Assembly: GCA_028564705.1 (NCBI GenBank)
Contig: JAPXFQ010000804.1
Location: 3,658,001 to 3,722,000 of the forward strand
Reading direction: 5' to 3'
Length of the DNA: 64,000 bases
DNA from: Apricaphanius iberus
Taxonomy: Eukaryota > Chordata > Actinopteri > Cyprinodontiformes > Aphaniidae
The translations under genes and the position numbers were made by a program. Below are positions 49,121-60,800 of this stretch, in pieces. The first letter of the stretch is position 1. Each line of letters begins with the position of its first letter. The notes below the pieces were generated by a model. It saw only the letters and a list, made by a program, of their open reading frames with translations. It did not search any database and was not told the origin of the DNA.

Positions 49121-50850
49121 TTCAGACACTCCACTAAATGGCGTGAATAACATGGTGACACTGGGGTGTGTTTGGAGGAAGATGAAAATGTGGTAATCGT
49201 CATAAGGCAAAACCAACCAGCCTAATGACAATCCTGCACGTTACACTTTAGTGCCCACTCCTCTCACCTCTGAAGTCCAAACCCTGTGGAGTAGCTTTCA
49301 CCGTCCTACAGGCCAACCCTTTTAAGTCAACACAGTGGGAGCCAGTGGGTCGCCAGTGCACGTTACGTCCTTTGTAAAAAAGTGAAGAAACCTTTGAACA
49401 GTAGCCCACATTGTTTTTACTCTCAAAAATATTTTTCTACAAAACACCTTCAACTGCTTGTTGAGTTGTACTCCTGTCAGACATAGATTTTGTTCGTTTC
49501 AAAGCTCCTAAAGGCGATTGTTGAATGTAAACCCCCCCCCCATTGTAACCATTCATTAAATCCTAGAATGTAAAAACCTATAGCAAACTCCTCACCCTCG
49601 CCAGGAGATTAGCAGTGATGATATCTGCTTCGATTTAGTGCAAAAACAGTTGTTGCTTCTATGTGTTTTCTCAGTAGCACCCACACATTGCTGTTTTTGT
49701 AAGATGAACATCTTAAAGGGACCATGATCAAACACGGAAGCAGAAAGTTTTTTTTGTTTTGTTTTGTTTTTGTATATTCTTACTCAAAGCCACAAACACA
49801 TTTATTCTAGCGCACAGAAAGTTAGCACTTATGCTCAAATCTGAACTGTTTGTCAGTAGGAGCACAACTTTAGATATGATGTCAGTGAACTGTGAGTTGT
49901 TGCTTTTTTGTTATTTTTGACCTCAGTCCAGATTCCTTTTCCCCTTTTCCAAATGCCACTTTCGAAAATGATGTAACAACAGAGGTATTGTGAAATTATT
50001 TTCAGATGTACTTTTTTATATCTAAAATATATTTATATAGAGAGACATCTAAAAAGTGTTAAAGTAATAACAGTTTAAGTACCATGTAAAGAGAAGGCAA
50101 TCATGTTCTGCTCCATTTGTCTGGTCCACAGTTTCTCAAATAAGATGACAGAAATGGAAAAAAAGAATGTGGTTTATTAGCACTTATAAGTCCTTGGTAG
50201 GATCCGTGGCTGACCTCTGTGGAGAGTTGTCTGGAAAGCCACTTCACAGCCCTTTATACAGAAATGCCCTATTTTTTACCGGATAAAACTCCAGCAGAGT
50301 CTCAAACAAAATGTTCAGAAGCTGTGAATAAATGCACAGGCTAAAAATATAATAAGTTATAAATTAAGGGACAAAGAGTTTGGGATACCGATGTTGGATA
50401 GTGGTGTTCTTTAAGGTCCCTGTGGCCTCTTCGCTTTAGGGTTGGGCTAACGAAATGTTTTCATCAGAGATTAATAACTTGTATTCCTTACTCCCAGCTA
50501 CCTCACATTCTCCAGACACTAGATGGCAAAGCCCAGGGTTGACAGAGCCATCAGCTACCCCCCTGAGTTAATGGCAGTATGTATTGATGAGCTGATTGAA
50601 CATAGTAAAATAATGCTGGTGAAACTGGAAAGAGACTCAATCTTGTCATGCTAAGGACGTCTCTCTGACTGCTGTTCTGTTTATTTCAGAGCGCTGTATG
50701 CCTTTAGTTCCTGGAAGCCTTGCACATACACAGATCTATCTTGAGTTAGATCTCTAGAGATGCCTGCGGGCATCATGAAAACTTTTCATTTGAAGTCGGG
50801 CTGCTGTATTAGATTTCTGTAAAACAATAAATCTTTTACCATAAGACCAA
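49121..50850 (+). other. rorc: Probable 3' UTR of the ROR gene
   Basis: Non-coding sequence after the stop. AATAAA hexamers at 50327-50332 and 50826-50831 are candidate poly(A) signals, which would give a 3' UTR of about 1.2 or 1.7 kb. The exact end is inferred. Confidence 0.5.
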
Positions 50851-52180
50851 AGAGGCCATGAGAAATTAAATTAAATCTATATTTGGAGTCCTAAGACAAT
50901 CACATGACAGATGTTGGATGTTGTCTATCTCGAAGTAATCTTTAAGCTGAGTTGACTCAGCACTGCTGGGACAGTGCTGTTTGCCGTTCGTTATTTCCTG
51001 CAGCATGAAGGGAGACGTCTCCCTTGTTTTGGTACTTAAGATTGTGGCATTGTGGGATTGTGCAATAATGTCCTTCCCATCGTTCTCAGTACGTCGGGCC
51101 TTAGTGGCCATGTATTACAGTCATTGTTTTCTCTAGCACTCCAGCATAATAACCTCACTGCACCACGAATAATCTTATTCATAGCATAATGTACCAAATA
51201 TATAACTGACATCTTTGCAGATCAGATGATCTGATCATATGGCATTTACAGGCTTTGTGTTTCAGGCCTGAGAATGTTAATTGTGTTAATTTATGAAGGA
51301 TTCTATATGTATATATAAATAATGCAGGATTTAAACAGTCCAGAGGGCGGGACCTATGATCTTCACTTTCATGTCCCTTTAGACTCACTCAGGGAGATAG
51401 CTGGGCTCTCTATCCAACAGCGTCTGCTTTTAGTCAAGCTAGCAGGACACTTGCACCAACATAAAAGACCTTTAAACCTTGATCACTGTGTATAGTACAT
51501 GTTCTTGTGAATGTTTGATTACAGAAGTATCAAAGACTTTACCCCTTGTCTGATATCATTATTGCAAGACTTTATTTTGTTGAAAACATAGATTAAATAG
51601 GAGATTTGAAAAACAATAACAGATTACTTATAATCTCTGAATTCTGTTGGTTCTGTTGTGCTCTTTTGTTTCTTGAAATTTATCCTTCGTTCTTTTTTTA
51701 TGCATCAGTTAGTGTCCTTTATTCTCTCAGAGAGATGTAATTCTATTTTTTTAAAGGAGTTTTTAAATATGTCTCTAAAAGTTTCTCATTTGTCATGATC
51801 CTGTTTATAATCTCTCTTTATTTTAAGATTATTGTTAATAAATCAAGGTAGAGTTGAATATGAAATAATTTATGTCATGGTTGTGAAGCCTAAGAGGTTT
51901 TAACACAGTGAAGTCTTGTTGCACAATGGTGATACTGTATGTGGATTTAAGAATGTAATAAAAGTCTTTTTACAAGTTAAATTAAGAATTTATGGCCTTT
52001 TTTGCTTGTTTTTGTTACTACTGTTGCTTTTCTATAGAAAAGGTTGGATTGTTATTTTATCATGTTTTGCTTTTGGCATTAGAGAATTCTTGAAAACATA
52101 TTTAAATTGTATTTATCAGCCACAAAAAAGAGAGATCAAAAGATTAGGGAAGTAAGTAAATTTTAACAAGTTTTTGATAC
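50851..52180. other. Intergenic DNA between the ROR gene and the Tc1 fossil
   Basis: No gene or repeat family is recognised. The frames here are short and without motifs. Confidence 0.6.
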
Positions 52181-52184
52181 ATCT

Positions 52185-52830
52185 GAAAAACAACTCAATA
52201 TTTGGTACAGAAACCTTTGTTTGCGATTACAGAGATCATACGTTTTCTGTAATTCTTCACCAGGTTTGCACACACTGCAGCAGGGATTTTGGCCCACTCT
52301 TCCATACAGATCTTAAATAGAGCATTCAGGTTTCAGGGCTGCCGCTGGGCAACACGGACGTTCAGCTCTCTCCAAAGATTTTCTATTGGAATAAGGTCTG
52401 GAGACTGGCTAGTCCACTCCAGGACCTTGCAGTGCTTCCGACGGAGCCACTCCTTAGTTGCCCTGGCTGTGTGTTTCGTGTCTTTGTCATGCTGGAAGAC
52501 ACAGCCACGACCCAACTTCAATGCTCTTACAGAGGGAAGGATATTGTTGGCAATGATCTCACGATACATGGCCCCCATTCATCCTCCCCTCAATACTGTG
52601 CTGTCGTCCCGTCCCCTTTGGAGAAAAGCATCCCCGAAGAATGATGTTTCCATCTCAATGCTTCACAGTTGAGATTGTGTTCTTTGGGTTGTACTGCTTC
52701 TTTTTCAGGTTGAAATCTCGCATTAGTGGCATGAAATGCACCTGGTCTGGTGAGCTCCATCTTGTTTTTTGTAGCGGCTCTTCTGCTTGGTGGGGAGTTC
52801 ACCCTGGCCACTTCTGATGTTTGCATTTGT
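52185..52830 (-). pseudogene. Tc1-type transposase remnant
   Basis: Minus-strand translation gives the C-terminal half of a Tc1/mariner DDE transposase, which cuts and pastes DNA at TA sites. Upstream is 52826-52590 ('KNKMELTRPGAFHATNARF', 'LFSKGDGTT'). After a frame break, 52578-52333 holds '[20 protein letters not shown]', '[18 protein letters not shown]' and '[20 protein letters not shown]'. The Asp of 'HDKD' and Glu of 'IENLW' keep the 34-residue spacing of Tc1. The remaining C-terminus is readable toward 52205. The frame is broken at least once and the N-terminal DNA-binding part was not found, so it is dead. No clear terminal inverted repeats could be delimited. Confidence 0.9.
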
Positions 52831-53582
52831 TTATTTTCTGGTCTGACATCATATACTCATTCACTTATCCAGGCTTTCTGACGTTATTGATCACTAACTA
52901 TATATATATTGTTTTTTGATTTATCTAAATACATGTGTTTTAAGTATTGCCACCTTGTGTTGTTTTCCTCACTGGGCCAGGTTGTGACTCAAAACTAAAC
53001 TTTATTTAGCTAAATTTATCAGATGACAAAACAAGAGTAAACCAGAGACCTCAAATGTGAACATCAGCAGTAAAGCTAAATAAAAAACAAACACTAAAAT
53101 AAAAAAATCAGTTCTGGTATATGATGCAAGCTGACCAAGAAAATCCCTGAATTTAGGAACAAGTTTGTCAGGACTACAGATGAGAATTTCAGCTTTCTTT
53201 TCTATTTAATTTCATAAATTATCTAGTAATACAGTTTTTAAGTCTAAACCCATATGCAAAAACTACAGCTTAAACATTGCTTAACAGAGCGATACAATTA
53301 AATATTACCTAGATAGACGTTGGAGATTTCTTTACAAGAGCATGGAATGTGCTGAAGAAAGAGGAGATACAGTAGAAAAAGTAGATGCCAAACATCAAGA
53401 TTGGTTAATTAAGGTTATAATTTTTGGTGGAGTTTTCTTTTTCTCCTAAGAGTGGGAGGACGGCAACATTCTAGGTGCTCTTTTAGGTGACCTAAAACCT
53501 AAATGAACAGGTAATGGCATCAAATGCATTACAAAACGAAGTGAAAGACTTTTGTTTTTTTTCTGCAAAACACAATAATAAT

Positions 53583-53706
53583 AAAAATAAAGCGCTTTTC
53601 AAACAGAGTTTCTCAAAGTGCCTTACAGATTTAAAATGTCCCCAAAAAAAACTCACCCCCCATTCATAAACCAAAAATAAAATCATCATCGCAACTACAC
53701 CCCCCT
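53583..53706 (-). repeat. Retroelement-like tail repeat (antisense copy)
   Basis: Its reverse complement matches about 14431-14545: 'gatgattttatttttggttt', then a G-run, 'cattttaaatct', 'cactttgagaaact' and 'tgaaaagcgctttat'. Same family as the sense copy, 39 kb away. Confidence 0.8.
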
Positions 53707-53813
53707 CCGAACCGAACAAACAAGGTGGATCTTCTCATCTAATCTGGAAAAAGTTATTTCTTAATCATTGTGAGCACAAATCACTCATTCTTCTTTGGTC
53801 TAAGATTAATGAC

Positions 53814-53878
<65 letters not shown>
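53814..53878 (+). repeat. (AAT)n microsatellite
   Basis: About 21 uninterrupted AAT/ATA units. Confidence 0.97.
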
Positions 53879-54035
53879 CCATCCATCTTCTATGGCAACT
53901 TGTCCTTGCAGAGTTGAGTGGGAGCTGCTGCCTACTGAGAGAGAAAGACGTTACACCCTGGAAAGGTTGCCAGTCCATCAGGGGGGCAGAGACACTGTGG
54001 AAGAAAGCTGGCGTGACCAGACTCACAGAGAACGT
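53879..54035 (+). repeat. 'CCATCCATCTTCT' interspersed repeat
   Basis: 'ccatccatcttctatggcaa', 'cttgtccttgcagagttgag' and 'acaccctggaaaggttgcca' then 'gtccatcagg' form a phrase common in teleost genomes (spread with LINE-like sequences). It begins exactly at the end of the AAT microsatellite. Confidence 0.65.
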
Positions 54036-54276
54036 TTTTGCTGCAAGGATTCAGTGCTACCAACAGTTCCAACAACAAAAACAACAGCAATAAAAATAAT
54101 AATAATAATTTTATTAAAAAGTTAACAAATTATTTAAACATATTTCTATATTTTTATTAACTGATCAAAAACAACAAAACTGAGTATAATTAAACGTTAA
54201 CAGCTCTGTTTAGAGTGTCACATGAACTATTATAAAATGAATAAACAAATTAATAAATAAGCAGATAATTAAAACG

Positions 54277-54302
54277 TTCTTCTTCTTCTTCTTCTTCTTC
54301 TT

Positions 54303-54333
<31 letters not shown>

Positions 54334-54358
54334 TTATTATTATTATTATTATTATTAT
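54277..54358 (+). repeat. (TTC)n(TTA)n compound microsatellite
   Basis: TTC from 54277 to about 54332, then TTA to 54358. The polylysine/polyasparagine frames read across it are artefacts. Confidence 0.97.
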
Positions 54359-54419
54359 CGTAGTAGTAGTTAGCAAGAATTAAAGCTTTGTTCATTAGCG
54401 TTGATGCTGGTGCTATCTC

Positions 54420-54804
54420 ATGTATCCAGCAGGGGGCAGTGTGGTTTCATTTATCAAAAACATTGCGTCACCGACGTTTAAAAAAGTATTTTCAGTCTTT
54501 GACAGAGATTTGGAGAAGGACCAAAAACAGCTTTTGAGTCCTGACTATTAAATTCTATTAAATTCCTTTTCCCCATTGTTGCCCTTTATCTGTGACCGTG
54601 ACAGCACCCGCTTTCACTGTGGACGTGGTCAGTTGGCGTGTCCCGACTTGGAGTGACGGTTCGGCAGACCTATGATTCCCCCCCAAAGCGTTTGCTTTTT
54701 TTACACTGGCCCATTTTCTGACTAACTACGGTTAACTTTTTTCCTACATATTGACCCGTTTACACCTCCGACTGTAGAAGAGAAGCAGACACCCCGGTTC
54801 CATC
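54420..54804 (+). promoter_or_regulatory. Probable promoter / 5' UTR of the endophilin gene
   Basis: About 0.38 kb before the ATG, moderately GC-rich compared with the flanks ('cacccgctttcactgtggac', 'gtcccgacttggagtgacgg'). No TATA box is seen. The start site cannot be placed. Confidence 0.4.
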
Positions 54805-54849
54805 ATGTCTGTGGCGGGTTTGAAGAAGCAGTTTTATAAAGCCAGTCAG
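54805..54849 (+). CDS. sh3gl1: Endophilin exon 1: H0 amphipathic helix
   Basis: Fifteen codons, [15 protein letters not shown], donor 'gtttgc'. The ATG context is 'catcatgt'. Confidence 0.93.
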
Positions 54850-57800
54850 GTTTGCAAAACTTTTCTAACCGTTACCGTTAGCAGCCAGCTAGCTGCATTA
54901 GCATACTGCGCTAACAGAGTAAAGCTAACACCGCTATATAAATAGCGGCGGGTGTTTTTTGACAACTTGTTTCAGTCTGTGTAAATGTTAAAATTGCATT
55001 CAAATACCTTTCTATATCTTAACGAGCTACTGTGAATCTAACATAAGTCGCGTACGCTTACAAGGAACACAACTGGTTCTTAACGAATTGTATCTGGAAT
55101 GTGTCCTGTAAATCAGTTTTTACAAAATGCCAATATTCAGATTATGAAGGTAAACGAATTGTGGTGAATCTCGGATCCATTAGCTAAACGAAGAGTGATG
55201 AAGTCTTGTAGTGTACTAAAACAGTACGGTGAAGGAAGACCGTGTAACTGCCAGGGTTGATTCATGGAAATGTTTTTTTATGACTGCTTTTTAATTAGTA
55301 AAACATTCTCTCTTGTTCGAAACACAATAGTTTTTCATTGGAGTGTAGTCTGATTTAGAACCTGCACATATCTGCCCTAGAAATGAAAAATCTTCCTTTG
55401 TTTTCTTGCCTCAGCTTTAATGGGAATGTTTTTAATTTTGGGCATCTCTCCCAGGCATGGGAGGAGATTGTTTAAAAAGTTGTTTGTGTGTGTGTGTGTC
55501 TTTTCTTCCTACCCCTGCTGATCTAAGCAGGAAATACATTTGGGTTCTGCCCAGCTTCCTGGCAGGAACCAATCTAGATCCCTGTAGTAAAGGGAAAATA
55601 ACACGGTCTAGAGGCGGGGGTGTCGGCAGTGCCGTGCTGGGGTGAAAATATTAGCTGAAGAATAAAGAGATAAAGTAGATCAGTTCGTGAGAATTGACCC
55701 AAAGAGTGGAAGCAGTGAAAAGAGGGTGGACAGAGTGTGCTCTTCCTTCGTTTCACTGCATTGCAGCGGCTTTTCTTGCCAAAACTCCATGCAAGGCATT
55801 CACGCTCCACATAGCTCCGATTTTATTGACAGAAGGATTACAGGAAGTTGGCGGTGGGAATGATATATTTGCTCACATGTTGTTGTTATTTTTCCCTCTT
55901 TAATTATCTCTCTTTCCTTTTAAATAAACAATAAACCTGAACCCGTTTGTCTCCCAGTTCTGGCTGTAAATTCAAATAAACAGGGAAATATTAGTACAAG
56001 ATAACACAAAAGAGGTAATCTGTCACTTAATATGAAATAGTCTATGTACATCAAGTTTAGACGGAGTATTTCTATGCCAGGTTTCAACATTTAATTTTTC
56101 TGTTTAATATTGAAAAATTATCATCTTCATCTTGGAAGTCTTATATATTTGGCTATACTGCCTGCTTATTATTAGATGTATTACTAGCATAGTAGAATTA
56201 GAGTTGTGATATCTAAGTAATTCTATCTCAGGGTTTATGTTTCTAACATTACCTTAACCAAAAAACGTAAATTCTTTTTCATCTCTTTGAATTTTTGTCT
56301 AACACATACCTGAGAAGTTGCAGAAGACTTAGGCACACATTGCAAGTTCTGTATCTTTTTTTTTCTTTCTTTCTGCTGAGGGATGTCGATCATACCGAGC
56401 GCTAAACCACAGTTCAATCTGAAAGGATTATTCCAGATTAGAGGGTGGCGTGGACCTGATAGGGGATTACGCCGTTTTGTAGGAATGATATTTATAACGT
56501 AATCCTTTGATTGCTTTTTATTATCTTCAATCATCATCAGTTCCAGACAAGGTCATGTTATAGTGTGACGGCAAGTTATAGGTGCAGAGACACAGTGCTT
56601 ATAATGATTTGTAGATCATCAAGTTCTTCAAGAGCAGCTCACCCCCAGATCAACCTTTTCTTTTTTACACTAAACCATAAAAATGAGTGTCCAATAGAGC
56701 TGTCTACATGGCCTTTTATGCTTATTTATAGATGCAATATGTAAGAATCTTACAGTGAAACAGATACACAGCGGTCTAATGTCTCAACCATTATGGAAGG
56801 AAGCTCACATTGAAACAGATTTCCTTTTCAGCCTTCTGGGTCGTTGCAGGTTTTTAGTATTTTAAAAAGGCCGCAGAGGGATGTAGTCATGGTTCACAAT
56901 CTGTCCTCGCCTCCATACTTCCTGGTTCAATCACATGTGAGCTGATGCTAGCAGTAAATTAGAAAAAAAAAAAAAACTGTTTATCTCAAACTACTTTTTC
57001 CAGTTACCAACAACTTGATATTGCAGTGAAATATATTTATCTACTGATCAACTTACTGTGTAAAGCTTGTCATCTTTAATCTTCTGCTACTGATCTGTAA
57101 CTAGCAACCCAGCATGAAACTCGTGAAGGAATGCAGTGAGTAGCTGAGAGAGGACTGGTTTAGTTTTTTTAAATGGACTGCAGTACTCAGATTTGACCAC
57201 AAAATGTTATTCTTACATACTGCACCCTTTGAATAGATTTTTAAAAGAACTAAAACCCATCAGCATGGTACCCTCTTCAGGTTAAAAGGCTACACTACAT
57301 TTGGATTTGAATCAGCCATCAGCGGTTATCTGTGCCGTTGGCCGGTATGTGTGATGACAGCTGTGGGGTTTTTAGCATAGCATTTAGTTTGAATCTTTAA
57401 AATCTCTGTCTCACAGAGGGGGGGTGACTTGATAATAAAATATGCAGAATAAAAATGAAACAGGTTGTAGACATGTTTGTATAACCAAATTAGTACAGCC
57501 TGTAGAAAGGAATTATCTGGATCTTGTTTTACATTTTCTGACTTTCTAATCTCAAAAAGGTCAGATTTTATAGACAAAAGAAATTAATGGTGTTTGTGGA
57601 AGAATGAAAATGTGTATCTTACGATTTTAACTAGTGGAAATCAGAAAACTGTAGCTTGGTTTTGGATTCAGCCTCTAATACCTCTAGATATATTCCAGTG
57701 TAACTAATTGCTTTTTCTAATTGTTAAATATTCTACTTGTGTCTAATTTATTCTCAAAATAACTCTCATGGAACCGAAGAATAGACAAATAGACAACCGT

Positions 57801-60800
57801 TAGTCGGGCACTCTACAAATTTGGTCTTTATGTAGGAGTAGAAATAAGAAATCGAGTTTAAAGTTTGCCAGGAAGACATTGCTTTGCTCAAAGCTCCAAA
57901 TTAGCCTTTTTGGTCCTCATGCAAAATGCTTCATAACTAAGCACGAAGCAAACATTGCACACCGTCCCCGGGGTGAAGCAGTAGCATGCAGTGTGAGTGC
58001 TTCTGAAGGAACAGTATAATGGATGAAGCTGAATGCAGAGCAATCCAGGAGGGTGACCTTTTAGAGGCATTAAAAGACTTGAAGCTGAGTTGATCGTTAA
58101 CCTAAACAAAAAGCAAGAGCTACAATTAAATGAAATGACAATATATTATAATGTTTCGTAGATGTAACCTGACAAATTGTGGAAAAAATTTTGTGTTCCC
58201 GACTTTGTGTTAATTGGTCGGAGATTAAATCTGATTCATCAGTTTAAAAAAACCTGATTCCCACAGATAAGGAAGCGTATCGAGTTTTCTGTACCTGCAA
58301 AATAAAGTCCAGCTTGAAATGACTCATGCACTGAGTCATGTTCAGTTCACATTATGGTACAGATCTTCTCTTTAATCCACATAGACCAGCTGTTGCTTTG
58401 AGCTGTTCCTCTGTCTATGCAAACTTAAGGGATCATTAATGGTTTACTCATTTACCTGCTCTTACCAGAAGAGTTTTTAAAATTAGAAATGTAGATGTGT
58501 TGTTTTCTTTAGCAGTGAGTAGAGACAGGAAAAGTCAGCTTGGTTAATTTGTGTATTTGCTGACATTTTTGACCACTTTCTGCAGCTTGTCAGGTCTTAG
58601 ACAGATACAGCCTCAGTCTCTTATCAACACGTTTGTCACAAACAGTGGTGCCATCCGTGGTCTCACTTATGGCTAAGAGCAGAGACGTTTCCGAGAGCTG
58701 AAAACGACCTGATTTCTACAGCATCTGATGAATACCACAATAACAAGCTCTTGTGTTACACTAGCAGAATGTTCCTGACTTAATAACCTTTTACGAGGTG
58801 GATGTTTTCACCAAAGAGCAGTGAGCCTAACAGAAGAGATGGACAAAGGTTTTTTTTTTGGCTACCTGAATGTGCTGCTATGTATCTGGACAGATTTGAG
58901 CTTTTCTGACATGTGGTCAGCTTTGTAATTTCCTCCTAACATCTAGTTTTCTTAGGTGCAGAGCTCTATTTTTTTTTCAATATCCAGCCCTGAGCTTTGA
59001 TTGTACTATTTTATTTCATTTCCCCCTTCTAGTTATATAGTTTTCTACACTTCAAACTCCTCATTTTGCATAATTATAACTTCAACATGGATAGCAAAAT
59101 GCTTGCTGTAAATTATCTCATGAGTTTGATGTTTGTAAGCTTTAAACTACTGAAAGTCGTTCGGCTTTCCTGATCTCTGAGCTCGCTTCTTGTAGAAATC
59201 AGCTTTGCAGTCGTCGTCGACTGAAGTAACAAGAATTTGATCAAGGCTATGAGATAATGGAATTTGTGTTTAGGTAATGCAAAGATATGAAGATGGAAAG
59301 GATTCCTGCAGCACGCTAATCTCTCTGTGTAGCTTTTGTTTGTTTTTGCCTAAACACCAATGATATAGCTTCCGGCTGCTTTTCTGCTGCATTTGATGAT
59401 TTAAAAAAAATTTTTTTTTTAGCATATTGGGATTGATTTTTATGGTGTTTCTCCTGCAGCCTAACTTCTGACCTGATTCCCTCAGGGCCTCTGGTCATGT
59501 GCTGCCTGTTCACAGCAGAGATAAAGCAGTGCAGATCGAAGATATAAGTATAGTGCACTCTTGTTTATGAAACATATATTTAAAACATCCAAATATGAGG
59601 TAGAAAATATTTTAAATTATGATTTCAAACCGTGTGACTATTACTGAAAGTCCTAATTTCTGCATTTTTTTAATGTCTGTTTTTTGCTTGTTTTAAATTT
59701 ACTCTAGCATTATGGAAAACTTAAACCACTGTGCAGACTACAGGTGTTGTTCAGGGTTATGTTTCCCGTTCACTGCCTCAGCATGGCTTTAGTATTTGTA
59801 CAGCTTGAATTGTTTCCTGCAGGAAAGGAAATTTTAACGTTAACACTGGCGTTGTTGAAAGAGCAACTTGGATCTGTTGCAACCTGTTTGTGGTTTTTTG
59901 CACTGCTTTACAGTGTATTGTGGTGTAGATTTGAAGCAGCAAGCAAAGCATAACAAAAGCAGTCATTGTGGGCGGATTTTTTTTGTTTTTTTGTTGTTTT
60001 GTTGAGCTGATCTGAAGTTTAATAAAACAAAGGACTCATCCGTCAGGGACATAGAGTTCTCTGTAGGCTTTATTTTGGTCTTAGTCTACAAGGATGTTTT
60101 TAGGAGATTTCTTTCAGTTCCTTTTAAAGACACTATATATAAAACATTTGGGATAAAAGTAGCTAAGTGAACTGGTAAAAGATTCTTCTTCTGCTTTAAT
60201 TGTTCTTTATATTACCCCATATTGCACTTCCACTTACTTTCTCTCAGATAAAAGCCACATATTTAATATGGCCGAACTTCCACTTTTAGTTACTTTCCGT
60301 CCTTCTCTCCCCTTCTAGATGGTAAGCGAGAAAGTCGGTGGTGCAGAGGGAACCAAACTAGATGATGACTTCAGAGACCTGGAACGGGTATGAAATGCAT
60401 CAGAGAGTGTAAAGTAGTCAAAGTTATTGAACTGGATGATTTTTACACAGTACACAAGCAGACATTTTTTCCGTGAAGTGACTATACTTTTTATGTAAAA
60501 ACAAGGACATTCAAATCAAATGTTGCCACTTAATACTGTTTTCGTTTATTGTTTAATAAAGTTCAGTAAGGTGTTATGCAAAATAGGAAAATTACATAAA
60601 GTTTTGATTGGACTGAAAAGGTACCTTTAAAAAATGTTCAAAAAATTAGCTGCATAAAGAACAGTTTATACTTCGTTGATAACAACCTTTCATCCTTGGT
60701 GGTAAACTTTGGGTTTAAAGTTTTTGGTCAGACACAACAAGCAAGTTAAAGAGATAAGAATTGGGAAGAATGCTGAAACATTTTGTGATTTTTTTTCTTG

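Noticed and set aside
52289..52672. 127-codon plus-strand frame
   Set aside because: Antisense shadow of the Tc1 transposase remnant.
53781..54026. Poly-Tyr minus frame
   Set aside because: Translation of the AAT microsatellite.
54210..54395. Poly-Lys/poly-Asn minus frame
   Set aside because: Translation of the TTC/TTA microsatellite.
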